A stretch of DNA of 14,694 nt from Pseudomonadota bacterium (GCA_023434265.1 JAEYTA010000139.1:1-14694); one strand, 5' to 3'; counted from the stretch's first letter, positions 1 through 8,932 are shown. Program-made: numbers and translations. The notes: generated by a model from the sequence alone, not told the origin.

Positions 1-124
1 CGCCTTCGGCCTCGGGCGGCACGCGCGCCGGGTCGTCGCCGTCGGGCGCGGTCCCGGCCCCGAGCGCCACCGCCAGCAGCGCCGCCGCCGCGACGCCCCG
101 CAGGGTCCTGAAACCGTTCGCCAT
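1..124 (-). CDS. N-terminal part of an unknown secreted protein (runs off the window)
   Basis: An open frame starts at an ATG whose first base is 124 and stays open to the window edge, giving 41 residues. The N-terminus has the form of a Sec signal peptide: basic residues (R6, R9), then an Ala/Leu/Val-rich core at about residues 10-23. An acidic, proline-containing stretch follows. A GGGGTGGAG purine run lies immediately upstream, close to the ATG for a ribosome binding site. It sits downstream of, and on the same strand as, the DUF1223 gene, with about 96 bp between them that contain a perfect 7-bp hairpin. The visible part has no domain that would give a function. That it is exported is an inference from the signal peptide alone. 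Confidence 0.5.
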   Translation of the reverse strand, partial: MANGFRTLRGVAAAALLAVALGAGTAPDGDDPARVPPEAEG

Positions 125-143
125 GCTCCACCCCGGACGCGAC

Positions 144-161
144 GCCCCGTCGTCACGGGGC
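144..161 (-). terminator. 7-bp perfect hairpin between DUF1223 gene and the next secreted-protein gene
   Basis: GCCCCGT, a CGTC loop and ACGGGGC form a perfect stem. No T tract follows on either strand, so it would be a weak intrinsic terminator or a leader hairpin for the gene starting at 124. Termination is an inference. Confidence 0.3.
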
Positions 162-220
162 CGATCATGCACTGTCTTCGCGATCGGGAGAACAGGGATA
201 CTGTTGGAAGCTGACGACGA

Positions 221-973
221 TCAGGCGGCCGGACGGACCGCGCCGTTGAGGATGCGCCGGTCGGTGCGGGCCTGGACCAGCACCGCCACCGCCTCGTCGG
301 CGCCGACGTTGTCGGGCAGGCTGTAGAGGCCGGGGCGGCCGGTCCATTCGCCGAGCACCTCGACGGCGCGCACCACGTTGACGTGGCGCACGGTGCGGCC
401 GCGGTTGTCGCCGGCCCCGATCTCCACCGTCTGCGGGCCGGGCTTGTAGATCACCGCCACCACCTCGGCGCCGCCGGCGGGAACGCGGCCGGAGCCCACC
501 CCGACGCGATCGCCGGTTTCGCGGAACTCGATCTCGGGCGGGAAGACGCGGCGCGCGGCCTCCTCGTCGACGGCGGCCTGCAGGGCCTCGGCGGCGGCGA
601 CAGGGGCGGTGCGCCGGCCGTCGATCACCACCTGCGGCGTCGACACGGCGCGCAGCCGCAGCGGCCGGGTGTATTTGCGCTGGCGCTCGGAGAATTCGGG
701 CCGGGCGAAGGTGTCCTCCCAGCCGAGGTAATCCCAGTAGTCGACGGCATAGGTCAGGGCGATGACCCCCGGCTCGGCGGCCAGCGCCTCGACGCGGGCG
801 TTGACCTCGGGACAGCCGGCGCAGCCCTGGGCGGTGAACAGCTCGACCACCACCGGCTCGGCGGGGATATCGCGGCCGCCCGCGCGCGGGCCCGACGGCT
901 GGGCCGAGGAGGCCGCCGCGGCGAAGGCGGCCAGACCGGCCGCCGCAGGGATGATCCAGCCCCGGATGCGCAT
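221..973 (-). CDS. DUF1223 periplasmic thioredoxin-fold protein
   Basis: This encodes a 250-residue exported protein of the DUF1223 family, whose members have a thioredoxin-like fold and no settled reaction. Residues 1-24 look like a signal peptide (basic start, Ala-rich core, cleavage near SSA-Q). The family start 'VVVELFTAQGCAGCPEVN' is at about 41-58, with a CxxC pair at C51 and C54. The conserved 'STPQVVIDG' segment follows further on. An in-frame upstream start at 1015 would add 14 residues before the signal peptide. The ATG at 973 is preferred because it puts the signal peptide at the N-terminus, although neither start has a clear ribosome binding site. It lies downstream of ccmG and the small unknown gene on the same strand, which suits a role in periplasmic thiol redox. 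That role is inferred from position and the CxxC. Confidence 0.85.
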   Translation of the reverse strand: MRIRGWIIPAAAGLAAFAAAASSAQPSGPRAGGRDIPAEPVVVELFTAQGCAGCPEVNARVEALAAEPGVIALTYAVDYWDYLGWEDTFARPEFSERQRKYTRPLRLRAVSTPQVVIDGRRTAPVAAAEALQAAVDEEAARRVFPPEIEFRETGDRVGVGSGRVPAGGAEVVAVIYKPGPQTVEIGAGDNRGRTVRHVNVVRAVEVLGEWTGRPGLYSLPDNVGADEAVAVLVQARTDRRILNGAVRPAA

Positions 974-1030
974 GGCGCGCAGGTTAATCACGCGGTCCGT
1001 TCGCGCGCGCCTCATTTTCGCGTGAAGCCG

Positions 1031-1264
1031 TCAGATGCGGATGTCGAGCAAGGCGCCCGGCCGCGCCGGGCGGTCCGGAATCGCCGGCGCGGCGGTCTCG
1101 GCGGCTCGCGGGGATTCCTCGGGCGCGGCCGGATCGGCGGCGGTCGCGGCCTTCAGCCCGTCGAGGGCGGCCTGAAAGAAGGCGGAGCGCGAGGCGCGCG
1201 CCGGCGCCGGCGGCGTCTGCGTCGGAAACAGGGGCGAGGCCACGGGCGGTCGAATCGCGCTCAT
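1031..1264 (-). CDS. Small uncharacterised protein, 77 residues
   Basis: The predicted product is 77 residues, rich in Ala and Pro, with no Cys, no signal peptide and no membrane segment. The middle (about 22-40, around SRSAFFQAALDGLKAA) could form one amphipathic helix. The rest looks disordered, ending in the short hydrophobic tail GALLDIRI. I do not recognise a family. It starts 34 bp after the ccmG stop and ends 57 bp before the DUF1223 start, all on one strand, so it is probably read from the same transcript. The gene fills a gap of the right size between two confident genes, which supports its being real. With such GC-rich DNA a chance open frame of this length is still possible. No strong ribosome binding site is seen before the ATG. 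Confidence 0.55.
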   Translation of the reverse strand: MSAIRPPVASPLFPTQTPPAPARASRSAFFQAALDGLKAATAADPAAPEESPRAAETAAPAIPDRPARPGALLDIRI

Positions 1265-1298
1265 GCCCGCAGGGTTAACGAGGATGGTCTACGAAGGG

Positions 1299-1868
1299 TT
1301 AATCGCGCCGGCTCGCCGTCGGCAGGGGGCGCGGCGGGGCCTGCATGGCGGCGACGAGGCGCTCGACCTCGGCGTCGTCGATCAGCGGGCCGGCGAACTT
1401 GCCGACCACCTGGCCCATGGCGTCGACCGCGAAGGTCTCGGGTGCGCCGGTAATGCCGAGGTCGAGCCCGGCCCGGCCGTCGCGGTCGACCAGCACCATG
1501 GAATAGGGGTCGCCCAGCTCGTCGAGGAATGCGCGGGTGTCGGCCGGATCGTCCTTCCACGCCACCCCAACCACAGCGATCCCGCGTTCCTTGAGGGCCA
1601 TCAACTTCGGGTGTTCGACCCGGCAGGGGGCGCACCAGCTGGCGAAGACGTTGATCAGCATCGGCTTGCCGACGCCCGCCGTCTTCAGGTCGACATGGCC
1701 GGGGCCGGCCTCGGCGCCGGTCAGCATGGGCAGCACCGTCTCCGGGACCGGCTGGCCGACGAGGGCGTCGGGCTTGATCGACGGGTCGCGCTTCAGCGAC
1801 CAGCCGATGAAAAGGGCCGCCAGGGCCGCCAGCACGACCAGCGGGACGACGGCGAGCCAGCGGTTCAC
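1299..1868 (-). CDS. ccmG: CcmG/DsbE, thiol:disulfide oxidoreductase for cytochrome c maturation
   Basis: CcmG keeps the apocytochrome c CXXCH cysteines reduced in the periplasm so that haem can be attached. The 189-residue protein has an N-terminal membrane anchor (about 5-23) and then a thioredoxin fold. The active site WCAPC has its cysteines at 79 and 82. The family signature GITGAPETF is at 138-146, containing the cis-proline loop typical of CcmG. Length fits the family (about 175-190). The start is a GTG whose first base is 1868. It overlaps the ccmD stop by four bases (GTGA), so translation is probably coupled to ccmD. ccmC and ccmD lie directly upstream. The short basic tail (PTASRRD) is unremarkable. 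Confidence 0.95.
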   Translation of the reverse strand: MNRWLAVVPLVVLAALAALFIGWSLKRDPSIKPDALVGQPVPETVLPMLTGAEAGPGHVDLKTAGVGKPMLINVFASWCAPCRVEHPKLMALKERGIAVVGVAWKDDPADTRAFLDELGDPYSMVLVDRDGRAGLDLGITGAPETFAVDAMGQVVGKFAGPLIDDAEVERLVAAMQAPPRPLPTASRRD

Positions 1869-2032
1869 GCGCCGTCTCCGTCGGCGGCGGCCGATTCCAG
1901 CCGCTTCAGCTCGGCCGACCAGCGGCGGGCGGCGACGAGGGCGCGGGCGGCGAGGCCGGAGAGGACGAGGGCGGCGATCCCCCAGGCGGGCCAGACGAAG
2001 GCGGCGTACTTGCCCATGTCGAGGTCGAGCAT
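1865..2032 (-). CDS. ccmD: CcmD, small membrane subunit of the haem exporter
   Basis: CcmD is a small inner-membrane protein that helps release holo-CcmE from the CcmABC complex. The predicted 55-residue protein begins MLDLDMGKYAAFVWPAWG. It has one membrane helix at about 11-35 and a charged cytoplasmic tail (RRWSAELKRLES). The 'Y-x-x-F-V-W-P-x-W' pattern before the helix is typical of alphaproteobacterial CcmD. A strong ribosome binding site (GAGGAGG, complement of about 2043-2049) sits about ten bases before the ATG. It lies 18 bp after ccmC, and its TGA overlaps the GTG of ccmG. Position and pattern together make the call firm despite the short length. Confidence 0.9.
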   Translation of the reverse strand: MLDLDMGKYAAFVWPAWGIAALVLSGLAARALVAARRWSAELKRLESAAADGDGA

Positions 2033-2050
2033 CGGATCAGGCCTCCTCTC

Positions 2051-2773
2051 TCAGGCTTCCAGGGCGCGGCGGGCGCGGATGGCGAGCACGCGGCGGCGCA
2101 CGATCTCGGTGCGGATGGCGGTCAGCCACAGGGCGAGGAACAGGGCGCCCCAAGCGGCCATCATGGTCAGCAGCGGCGCCAGGAACGCGCCGGCGAGCGA
2201 CGGGCCGCCGGCGCGCAGCAGCGAGGCCGGCTGGTGCAGGGTGTTCCACCAGTCGACCGAGAATTTGACGATCGGCAGGTTGATCAGCCCGACGAGGCCG
2301 AGAACGGCGGCGGCGCGGGCGGCCTTCTGCTCGTCGTCGATGGAGGCCCGCAGGGCCATGTAGCCGAGGTAGAACAGGAACAGGATCAGCACCGACATCA
2401 GCCGCGCATCGCCCCAGGCCCACCAGGCGCCCCACATCGGCTTGCCCCACAGGCTGCCGGTGACGAGGGCGAGGCCGGTGAAGGCCGCTCCGGGCAGGGC
2501 CGCGGCGCGGGCCGCGGCGTCGGCCAGGGCGTGGCGGAACACCAGTGCGAAGAAGCTGGACACGCCCAAGGCGCCATAGGCCATGAGGCCGAGCGAGGCG
2601 GCCGGCACGTGCACGAACATGATCCGCACGGTGTCGCCCTGCTGGTAGTCCTCGGGGGCGGCGAAGGCGAGCCAGGTCGCCACGACCAGCAGTACGACGG
2701 CCACGGCCCAGCACACCGGCACAAGGGGCCGGGTGAAGCGCAGGAAGCGGTCGGGGTTGGCGAGGCCGAACAT
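2051..2773 (-). CDS. ccmC: CcmC, haem-handling membrane protein of cytochrome c maturation
   Basis: CcmC is a six-helix inner-membrane protein that loads haem onto CcmE. From the ATG at 2773 the product is 240 residues, close to E. coli CcmC (245), and begins MFGLANPDRF as relatives do. The two haem-ligand histidines are present: H55 in FVHVPAA and H180 in WWNTLHQPAS. The periplasmic tryptophan-rich haem-binding segment is at about 114-126. There the usual WGxxWxWDxRLT reads WGAWWAWGDARLM, with one extra Gly before the Asp and Met in place of Thr. The frame stays open upstream to an ATG at 2827 and a TTG at 2833. Those starts would add 18-20 mostly basic residues, and none of the three starts has a strong ribosome binding site. 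ccmD follows after 18 bp. Confidence 0.93.
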   Translation of the reverse strand: MFGLANPDRFLRFTRPLVPVCWAVAVVLLVVATWLAFAAPEDYQQGDTVRIMFVHVPAASLGLMAYGALGVSSFFALVFRHALADAAARAAALPGAAFTGLALVTGSLWGKPMWGAWWAWGDARLMSVLILFLFYLGYMALRASIDDEQKAARAAAVLGLVGLINLPIVKFSVDWWNTLHQPASLLRAGGPSLAGAFLAPLLTMMAAWGALFLALWLTAIRTEIVRRRVLAIRARRALEA

Positions 2774-2901
2774 CGGCCTGCGCTTACGCGCGGCGAGGGT
2801 CGCGGGCAAGCCGGCGGGGCGCCGCATTACCAAGGCTTAAGTGGCGTCCGCGAACGGCGCTTCCTAGACAGGCGGGGCCACCAACCCGCACCGAAAGACC
2901 G

Positions 2902-4392
2902 ATGAAGCGCCTGCTCAGCCTCGTCTCCGCCCTCTCGCTGGTCGCCGCCGCGGCCCCCGCGTCGGCCCGTCAGGGCCCGGTCGCGGCTCCGGCCGAATGG
3001 GGCCAGGCCCTGCGCGAGGACGCCCAGGCCTTCCACGACCTGATCGCCGACAACCATCCGGGGCCGGTCGATGTCGAGAACCCCGGTTTCAACGGCCTGC
3101 TCGAAACGGGACTGCAGACAGCGCTGGCGCGGGCGGAGACGGCCGACAGCTACGCCGACTGGTACTTCGCCCTGCAGGAGTACGCCGCTTCCTTCAACGA
3201 CGGCCATCTCAGCCTGTCCCGCTACCGGCCGATGGGGCATGTGTGGGCCGCGGAATGGCCCGGCTTCCTGACCGGGCTGTCGGCCGGGGAAGAGGGCGAG
3301 CGGCACCGGGTGGTGTTCCGTCTCGACCCCGAGGCTCCGCCGCTCGGGGCGACACTGGTGTCGTGCGACGGCCGCCCCGCCGAGGCCCTGGCCGAGGAGA
3401 TCGCCGGCCGGGCCGCCGGACGCTGGTCGCTGCGGTCGCGGCGCATGACCTACGCCCCGACGCTGTTCGTGGATCAGACCAACCCCTATGTGCGCCGGCC
3501 GGAAAGCTGCGTCTTTTCCGTCGACGGGGTCGAGCGCGACTACGTCCTTTCGTGGCGCGACCTGCCGAACGAGGTCCGCGACGAGGGGTTCGCCGCCGCC
3601 CGGAGCCCGCGGCACACCGCGCCCATCGCCCTGCGCACCTGGGAGCGCGGCTTCTGGGTCGAACTGGGCGGCTTCAACGGCGACCCCGAGAGTCCCGACG
3701 GCATGCGGCTGACGCCGCTGAAGGCCGAGATCGCCGCCCTCGCGGAAGAGATCCGCGCGGCGGAGACGGTGGTGTTCGACCTGCGCGGGAACGGCGGAGG
3801 CTCCTCGGCATGGATGCACGCCATGGCCAGGAGCCTGTGGGGCGAGGACTGGGTCGAGGCCCATGCGCCGCGGTCGACGGGCGTCGAGTGGCGCGCCTCG
3901 GCCGGCAATCTGGAGACGGTTGAGAGCTACAAGGCCTCGCTGGGCGGCGACCCGGAGGTCATGGAGTGGCTGGTGAAGATCACCGAGGGCCTCGCCGCGA
4001 CGCGGGCCTCGGGCCGCGAGTTGTGGCTGCAGGCCGATGACGGGCCTCGAGCCGCCGCGCCGACCGCGACGCCGATGCGGGCGCGAGTCTATGTGCTGAC
4101 CGACTACGGCTGCGCCTCGGCCTGTCTTGACGCGGTCGACCTGCTGAAGGCGCTGGGCGCGGTCCAGATCGGGCAGGAAACCTCGGCCGACACCGTCTAC
4201 ATGGAGGTCCGGAGCGACCCGTTGCCTTCGGGACGGGTGAACGCCAACGTGCCGATGAAGGTCTATCGCGGCCGGGCGCGCGGCGACAACGAAACCTGGA
4301 TTCCCGACCACGCCTGGACCGGAGCCCTGTCGGACACCGCCGGCATCGAAGCGTGGCTGGCGGGGCTCGACGCCGCGGCCGCCGGGCGTTAG
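2902..4392 (+). CDS. Secreted S41-family (C-terminal processing/tricorn-type) peptidase
   Basis: This is a 496-residue predicted exported serine peptidase. A signal peptide occupies residues 1-22 (KR, Leu/Val/Ala core, cleavage near ASA-R). The C-terminal half has the S41 core: VVFDLRGNGGGSS at about 289-301, the strand-and-turn motif shared by tail-specific proteases. It is followed by DYGCASACLDAVD, in which Ser406 (between C404 and C408) is in the position of the catalytic serine. The long N-terminal part has no PDZ domain that I can recognise. C404 and C408 are spaced so that a disulfide is conceivable in the periplasm. Substrate is unknown. It is divergent from ccmC and is followed after 9 bp by the PhnA-domain gene, probably co-transcribed. 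Both genes interrupt the ccm cluster on the opposite strand. Confidence 0.82.
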   Translation: MKRLLSLVSALSLVAAAAPASARQGPVAAPAEWGQALREDAQAFHDLIADNHPGPVDVENPGFNGLLETGLQTALARAETADSYADWYFALQEYAASFNDGHLSLSRYRPMGHVWAAEWPGFLTGLSAGEEGERHRVVFRLDPEAPPLGATLVSCDGRPAEALAEEIAGRAAGRWSLRSRRMTYAPTLFVDQTNPYVRRPESCVFSVDGVERDYVLSWRDLPNEVRDEGFAAARSPRHTAPIALRTWERGFWVELGGFNGDPESPDGMRLTPLKAEIAALAEEIRAAETVVFDLRGNGGGSSAWMHAMARSLWGEDWVEAHAPRSTGVEWRASAGNLETVESYKASLGGDPEVMEWLVKITEGLAATRASGRELWLQADDGPRAAAPTATPMRARVYVLTDYGCASACLDAVDLLKALGAVQIGQETSADTVYMEVRSDPLPSGRVNANVPMKVYRGRARGDNETWIPDHAWTGALSDTAGIEAWLAGLDAAAAGR

Positions 4393-4401
4393 GGCGGGGT
4401 C

Positions 4402-4626
4402 ATGAGCGAAGACATCGTCAAGGACGCCAACGGCAACCGCCTGTCGGACGGCGACAGCGTGACCCTGATCAAGGACCTCAAGGTCAAGGGCTCGGGCGGC
4501 GTGACCCTGAAGCGGGGCACGCTGGTGAAGAACATACGCCTGACCGGCGACCCTGACGAGATCGAGGCCAATGTCGAGAAGGTGCGCGGCCTCGTGCTTC
4601 GGACGGAGTTCGTCAAGAAGGCGTGA
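4402..4626 (+). CDS. PhnA-domain (YjdM-like) protein lacking the zinc ribbon
   Basis: The 74-residue product matches the C-terminal PhnA domain of YjdM: VKDANGNRLSDGDSVTLIKDLKVKG near the start and a C-terminal EFVKK. E. coli YjdM (about 111 residues) carries an extra N-terminal zinc ribbon. This protein has no cysteine at all and starts directly at the PhnA domain. Despite the old name, the family has no proven part in phosphonate use. It is probably a small cytoplasmic beta-barrel protein. The ATG follows the peptidase stop by 9 bp, with a GGCGGGG purine-rich run ahead of it. A palindromic repeat begins 8 bp after its stop. Confidence 0.85.
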   Translation: MSEDIVKDANGNRLSDGDSVTLIKDLKVKGSGGVTLKRGTLVKNIRLTGDPDEIEANVEKVRGLVLRTEFVKKA

Positions 4627-4634
4627 TTCCAGGA

Positions 4635-4675
4635 GCGCTATCGCTCGCCGCGCGGCGGCTCGCTGCTTGAGCGCG
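4635..4675 (+). repeat. 41-bp palindromic interspersed repeat, copy 1
   Basis: The unit begins GCGCTATCGCTCG and ends TCGCTGCTTGAGCGCG. It folds as an outer GCGCT/AGCGC stem and an inner GCCGC-GCG-GCGGC hairpin. It matches copy 2 (12669-12709) at 34 of 41 positions. Six of the seven differences are paired, compensatory changes in the inner stem. It fills almost the whole 57-bp gap between the convergent PhnA-domain gene and ccmB, so it may act as a two-way terminator or REP-like element. Confidence 0.75.
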
Positions 4676-4683
4676 TTCCGCGC

Positions 4684-5349
4684 CTAACCCTGGGCGTTGC
4701 GGATGGCCGCGGCGCCGGCGAACGGGGTGATCACGGCCGCGAACAGGACGTAGGCGGCGAGCAGGGCGAGCGCCGGGGCCGGCGACAGGCCGCTGGCGGC
4801 GCGCTCGAGGGCGCCGGCGCCGAACACCACCGGCGGGATGAACAGCGGCAGGACCACCACGGCGATGAGCAGGCCGCCGCGCTTCGAACCGAGCGCGAGG
4901 GCCGCGCCGAGCGCGCCGGTGAGGGCGAAGCCGAGGCCGCCGACGAGGGCCGAAAGGGCGATCAGCGGGGCGTGCGCCGGCGGCAGGCCGAGGGTGATCG
5001 CCGCCGCCGGGGCGGTCAGGGCCAGCGGTCCGCCGACGGCCAGCCACTGCGCCTTGGCCTTGGCCACCACCACCAGCTCCAGCGGGGCCGGGCCGAGCGC
5101 GATGAGGTCCAGCGCCCCGTCCTCGAGGTCGCGCTCGAACAGCCGCTCCAGCGACAGGATCGACGACAGGGCCAAGGCCAGCCAGGCGATCCCGCCGGCC
5201 ACCGGCCGGAGCCCCGCCGGGTCGCCGCCGGCCGCCAGCGGCACGAGGGCGGTCAGGCACAGGAAGAAGCCGCAGGCGAGCAGCGGCCCGCCGCCGCCGG
5301 CCCAGGCCAGGGCCAGCTCGCGCCGCCACAGGATCAGCAGCCCCCTCAC
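4684..5349 (-). CDS. ccmB: CcmB, membrane subunit of the haem-maturation ABC complex
   Basis: CcmB is the membrane partner of the CcmA ATPase. The CcmAB-CcmCD complex uses ATP to free haem-loaded CcmE. The 221-residue product matches the usual length (about 220) and has six predicted hydrophobic segments. Conserved features include the N-terminal RRELALA, the amphipathic LERLFERDLEDGALDLIALGP segment (about 71-91) and the late LFIPPVVFGAGA stretch. The start is GTG at 5349, sharing four bases (GTGA) with the ccmA stop, which implies translational coupling. The gene ends 8 bp from the repeat at 4635-4675. In a simple cluster ccmC would follow directly; here it is about 1.9 kb further on, beyond two opposite-strand genes. 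Confidence 0.93.
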   Translation of the reverse strand: MRGLLILWRRELALAWAGGGGPLLACGFFLCLTALVPLAAGGDPAGLRPVAGGIAWLALALSSILSLERLFERDLEDGALDLIALGPAPLELVVVAKAKAQWLAVGGPLALTAPAAAITLGLPPAHAPLIALSALVGGLGFALTGALGAALALGSKRGGLLIAVVVLPLFIPPVVFGAGALERAASGLSPAPALALLAAYVLFAAVITPFAGAAAIRNAQG

Positions 5350-5939
5350 CGGCCGATCTCCACCGCCCGGGCCGGGATCGGCAGGGGATCGTGCACGGCG
5401 GCGAGGATGGCGCCGCCCTTGTCGAGGTGGGCCTGCATCATCAGGCCGACGGCGGCGCGCCAGCGGGCGTCGAGCGGGGCGAAGGGCTCGTCGAGCAGCC
5501 AGATGGGGCGCGGCGCCGCGACGAGGCGGGCGAAGGCGAGGCGGCGGCGCTGGCCGGCCGAGAGCTTGCGCACTTCGAGGTCGAGCAGGGGTTCGAGCGA
5601 CAGGACGTCGACGGCGGCGGCGATCCCGTCCGGGCCGGCGCCCAGCCATTCGGCCTGGAAGGCCAGCTCCTCCCGCGCCCGGCGCGCGCCCTTGAGGCCG
5701 TCGAGGTGGCCCAGCCAGTGGATGTGCCTCGCCCGCGCCTCCTCGGGATCGACGTCGGCGAAGGCGACCGAGCCGGCGTCGGGACGCAGGAAGCCGGCGA
5801 CGGCGCGCAGGAGGCTGGTCTTGCCGGCCCCGTTGGCTCCGGTCAGCGCCACCGCCTCGCCCGACGCCAGCGCCAGGTCGAGACCGCGGAACAACACGCG
5901 CTCGCCGCGGGAGAGGGTGAGGGCGGAGACGGTCAGCAT
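5346..5939 (-). CDS. ccmA: CcmA, ATPase subunit of the haem-maturation ABC complex
   Basis: CcmA is the cytoplasmic ATPase of the complex with CcmB. The 197-residue product is of normal length (about 200). It carries the full set of ABC motifs: Walker A GANGAGKTS at 34-42, signature LSAGQ at 126-130, Walker B IWLLDEP at 146-152 and the H-loop histidine at 183. The start is the ATG at 5939. It has only a weak ribosome binding site but matches the family N-terminus (short strand, then the 'RGERVLFRGLDL' segment). It is divergent from acnA with a 198-bp shared control region, and ccmB follows with a 4-bp overlap. Confidence 0.95.
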   Translation of the reverse strand: MLTVSALTLSRGERVLFRGLDLALASGEAVALTGANGAGKTSLLRAVAGFLRPDAGSVAFADVDPEEARARHIHWLGHLDGLKGARRAREELAFQAEWLGAGPDGIAAAVDVLSLEPLLDLEVRKLSAGQRRRLAFARLVAAPRPIWLLDEPFAPLDARWRAAVGLMMQAHLDKGGAILAAVHDPLPIPARAVEIGR

Positions 5940-5975
5940 GCCGGCAGCCAGTTGAGAGCGTCTCGCAAAGACCCT

Positions 5976-6015
5976 GACGCCGTCGTGGGTACATGGACGG
6001 GGCCCGACGCCGTCG
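5976..6015. promoter_or_regulatory. Pair of identical 10-bp sites, each containing a palindrome, 30 bp apart: candidate operator
   Basis: GACGCCGTCG occurs at 5976-5985 and again at 6006-6015. Each copy contains the palindrome GACG-C-CGTC, and the second extends to CGACG-C-CGTCG. The centres are 30 bp apart, close to three helical turns. One lies upstream of the predicted acnA -35 and the other lies in the spacer against the -10. Binding by a regulator is an inference. The same 10-mer also occurs once inside coding sequence near 11090. Confidence 0.4.
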
Positions 6016-6022
6016 CTATATC
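5994..6022 (+). promoter_or_regulatory. Predicted housekeeping promoter of acnA
   Basis: TGGACGG (5994-6000), a 14-bp spacer and GCTATATC (6015-6022) fit the Caulobacter housekeeping consensus TTGACGS, 10-14 bp, GCTANAWC. The -10 is a full match and the -35 matches at 6 of 7 positions. Transcription would begin near 6029, giving a leader of about 110 bases before acnA. Confidence 0.6.
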
Positions 6023-6041
6023 CGGCCCGGCCGCAGCAGGC

Positions 6042-6092
6042 GTTCGCCGCGCGCGTCGGGGACCTGTGCGCCCCGCCGACGATCGCGCGAAC
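6042..6092 (+). promoter_or_regulatory. Long imperfect hairpin in the acnA leader
   Basis: Within the predicted leader, GTTC and GCGCG (6042-6045, 6049-6053) pair with CGCGC and GAAC (6084-6092). CGTCGG (6054-6059) pairs with CCGACG (6076-6081), and GG (6060-6061) can pair with CC across a 9-base loop. About 17 pairs form with small bulges. It could stabilise the mRNA or be a control site; no function is shown. Confidence 0.4.
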
Positions 6093-6137
6093 GTGCAACC
6101 GGATTGTCGGGCGGCTTTGACCAGAGGAACCCTCTCC

Positions 6138-8876
<2,739 letters not shown>

Positions 8877-8893
8877 ATCCGTCGGGACGATGA

Positions 8894-8932
8894 ACCACAG
8901 GGGGCCGGCGGAGCGATCCGCCGGCCCGTGGT
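8894..8932 (+). terminator. Strong hairpin after acnA
   Basis: GGGCCGGCGGA (8902-8912), a GCGA (GNRA-type) loop and TCCGCCGGCCC (8917-8927) form a perfect 11-bp stem. Outside it ACCAC/GTGGT pairs across a small bulge. It lies 17 bp after the acnA stop. There is no T tract, so it may end transcription inefficiently or protect the mRNA 3' end. Confidence 0.65.

Noticed and set aside
1275..1302. Full CtrA binding site from two TTAA motifs
   Set aside because: The motifs are 20 bp apart instead of the 7 bp of the standard TTAA-N7-TTAA site, and one overlaps the ccmG stop codon.
383..1453. A 356-codon plus-strand open frame across the DUF1223 and ccmG region
   Set aside because: It is the mirror of confident minus-strand genes and has the biased composition typical of shadow frames.
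2827..4311. A 494-codon minus-strand open frame opposite the S41 peptidase
   Set aside because: Its sequence is low in complexity (Arg/Gly/His-rich) with no family resemblance, while the plus strand encodes a signal peptide and S41 motifs. Long antisense frames are expected at this GC content.
5391..6137. In-frame upstream extension of acnA by about 249 codons
   Set aside because: It overlaps ccmA on the other strand, crosses the predicted acnA promoter, and the AcnA family sequence begins after the ATG at 6138, which has a good ribosome binding site.
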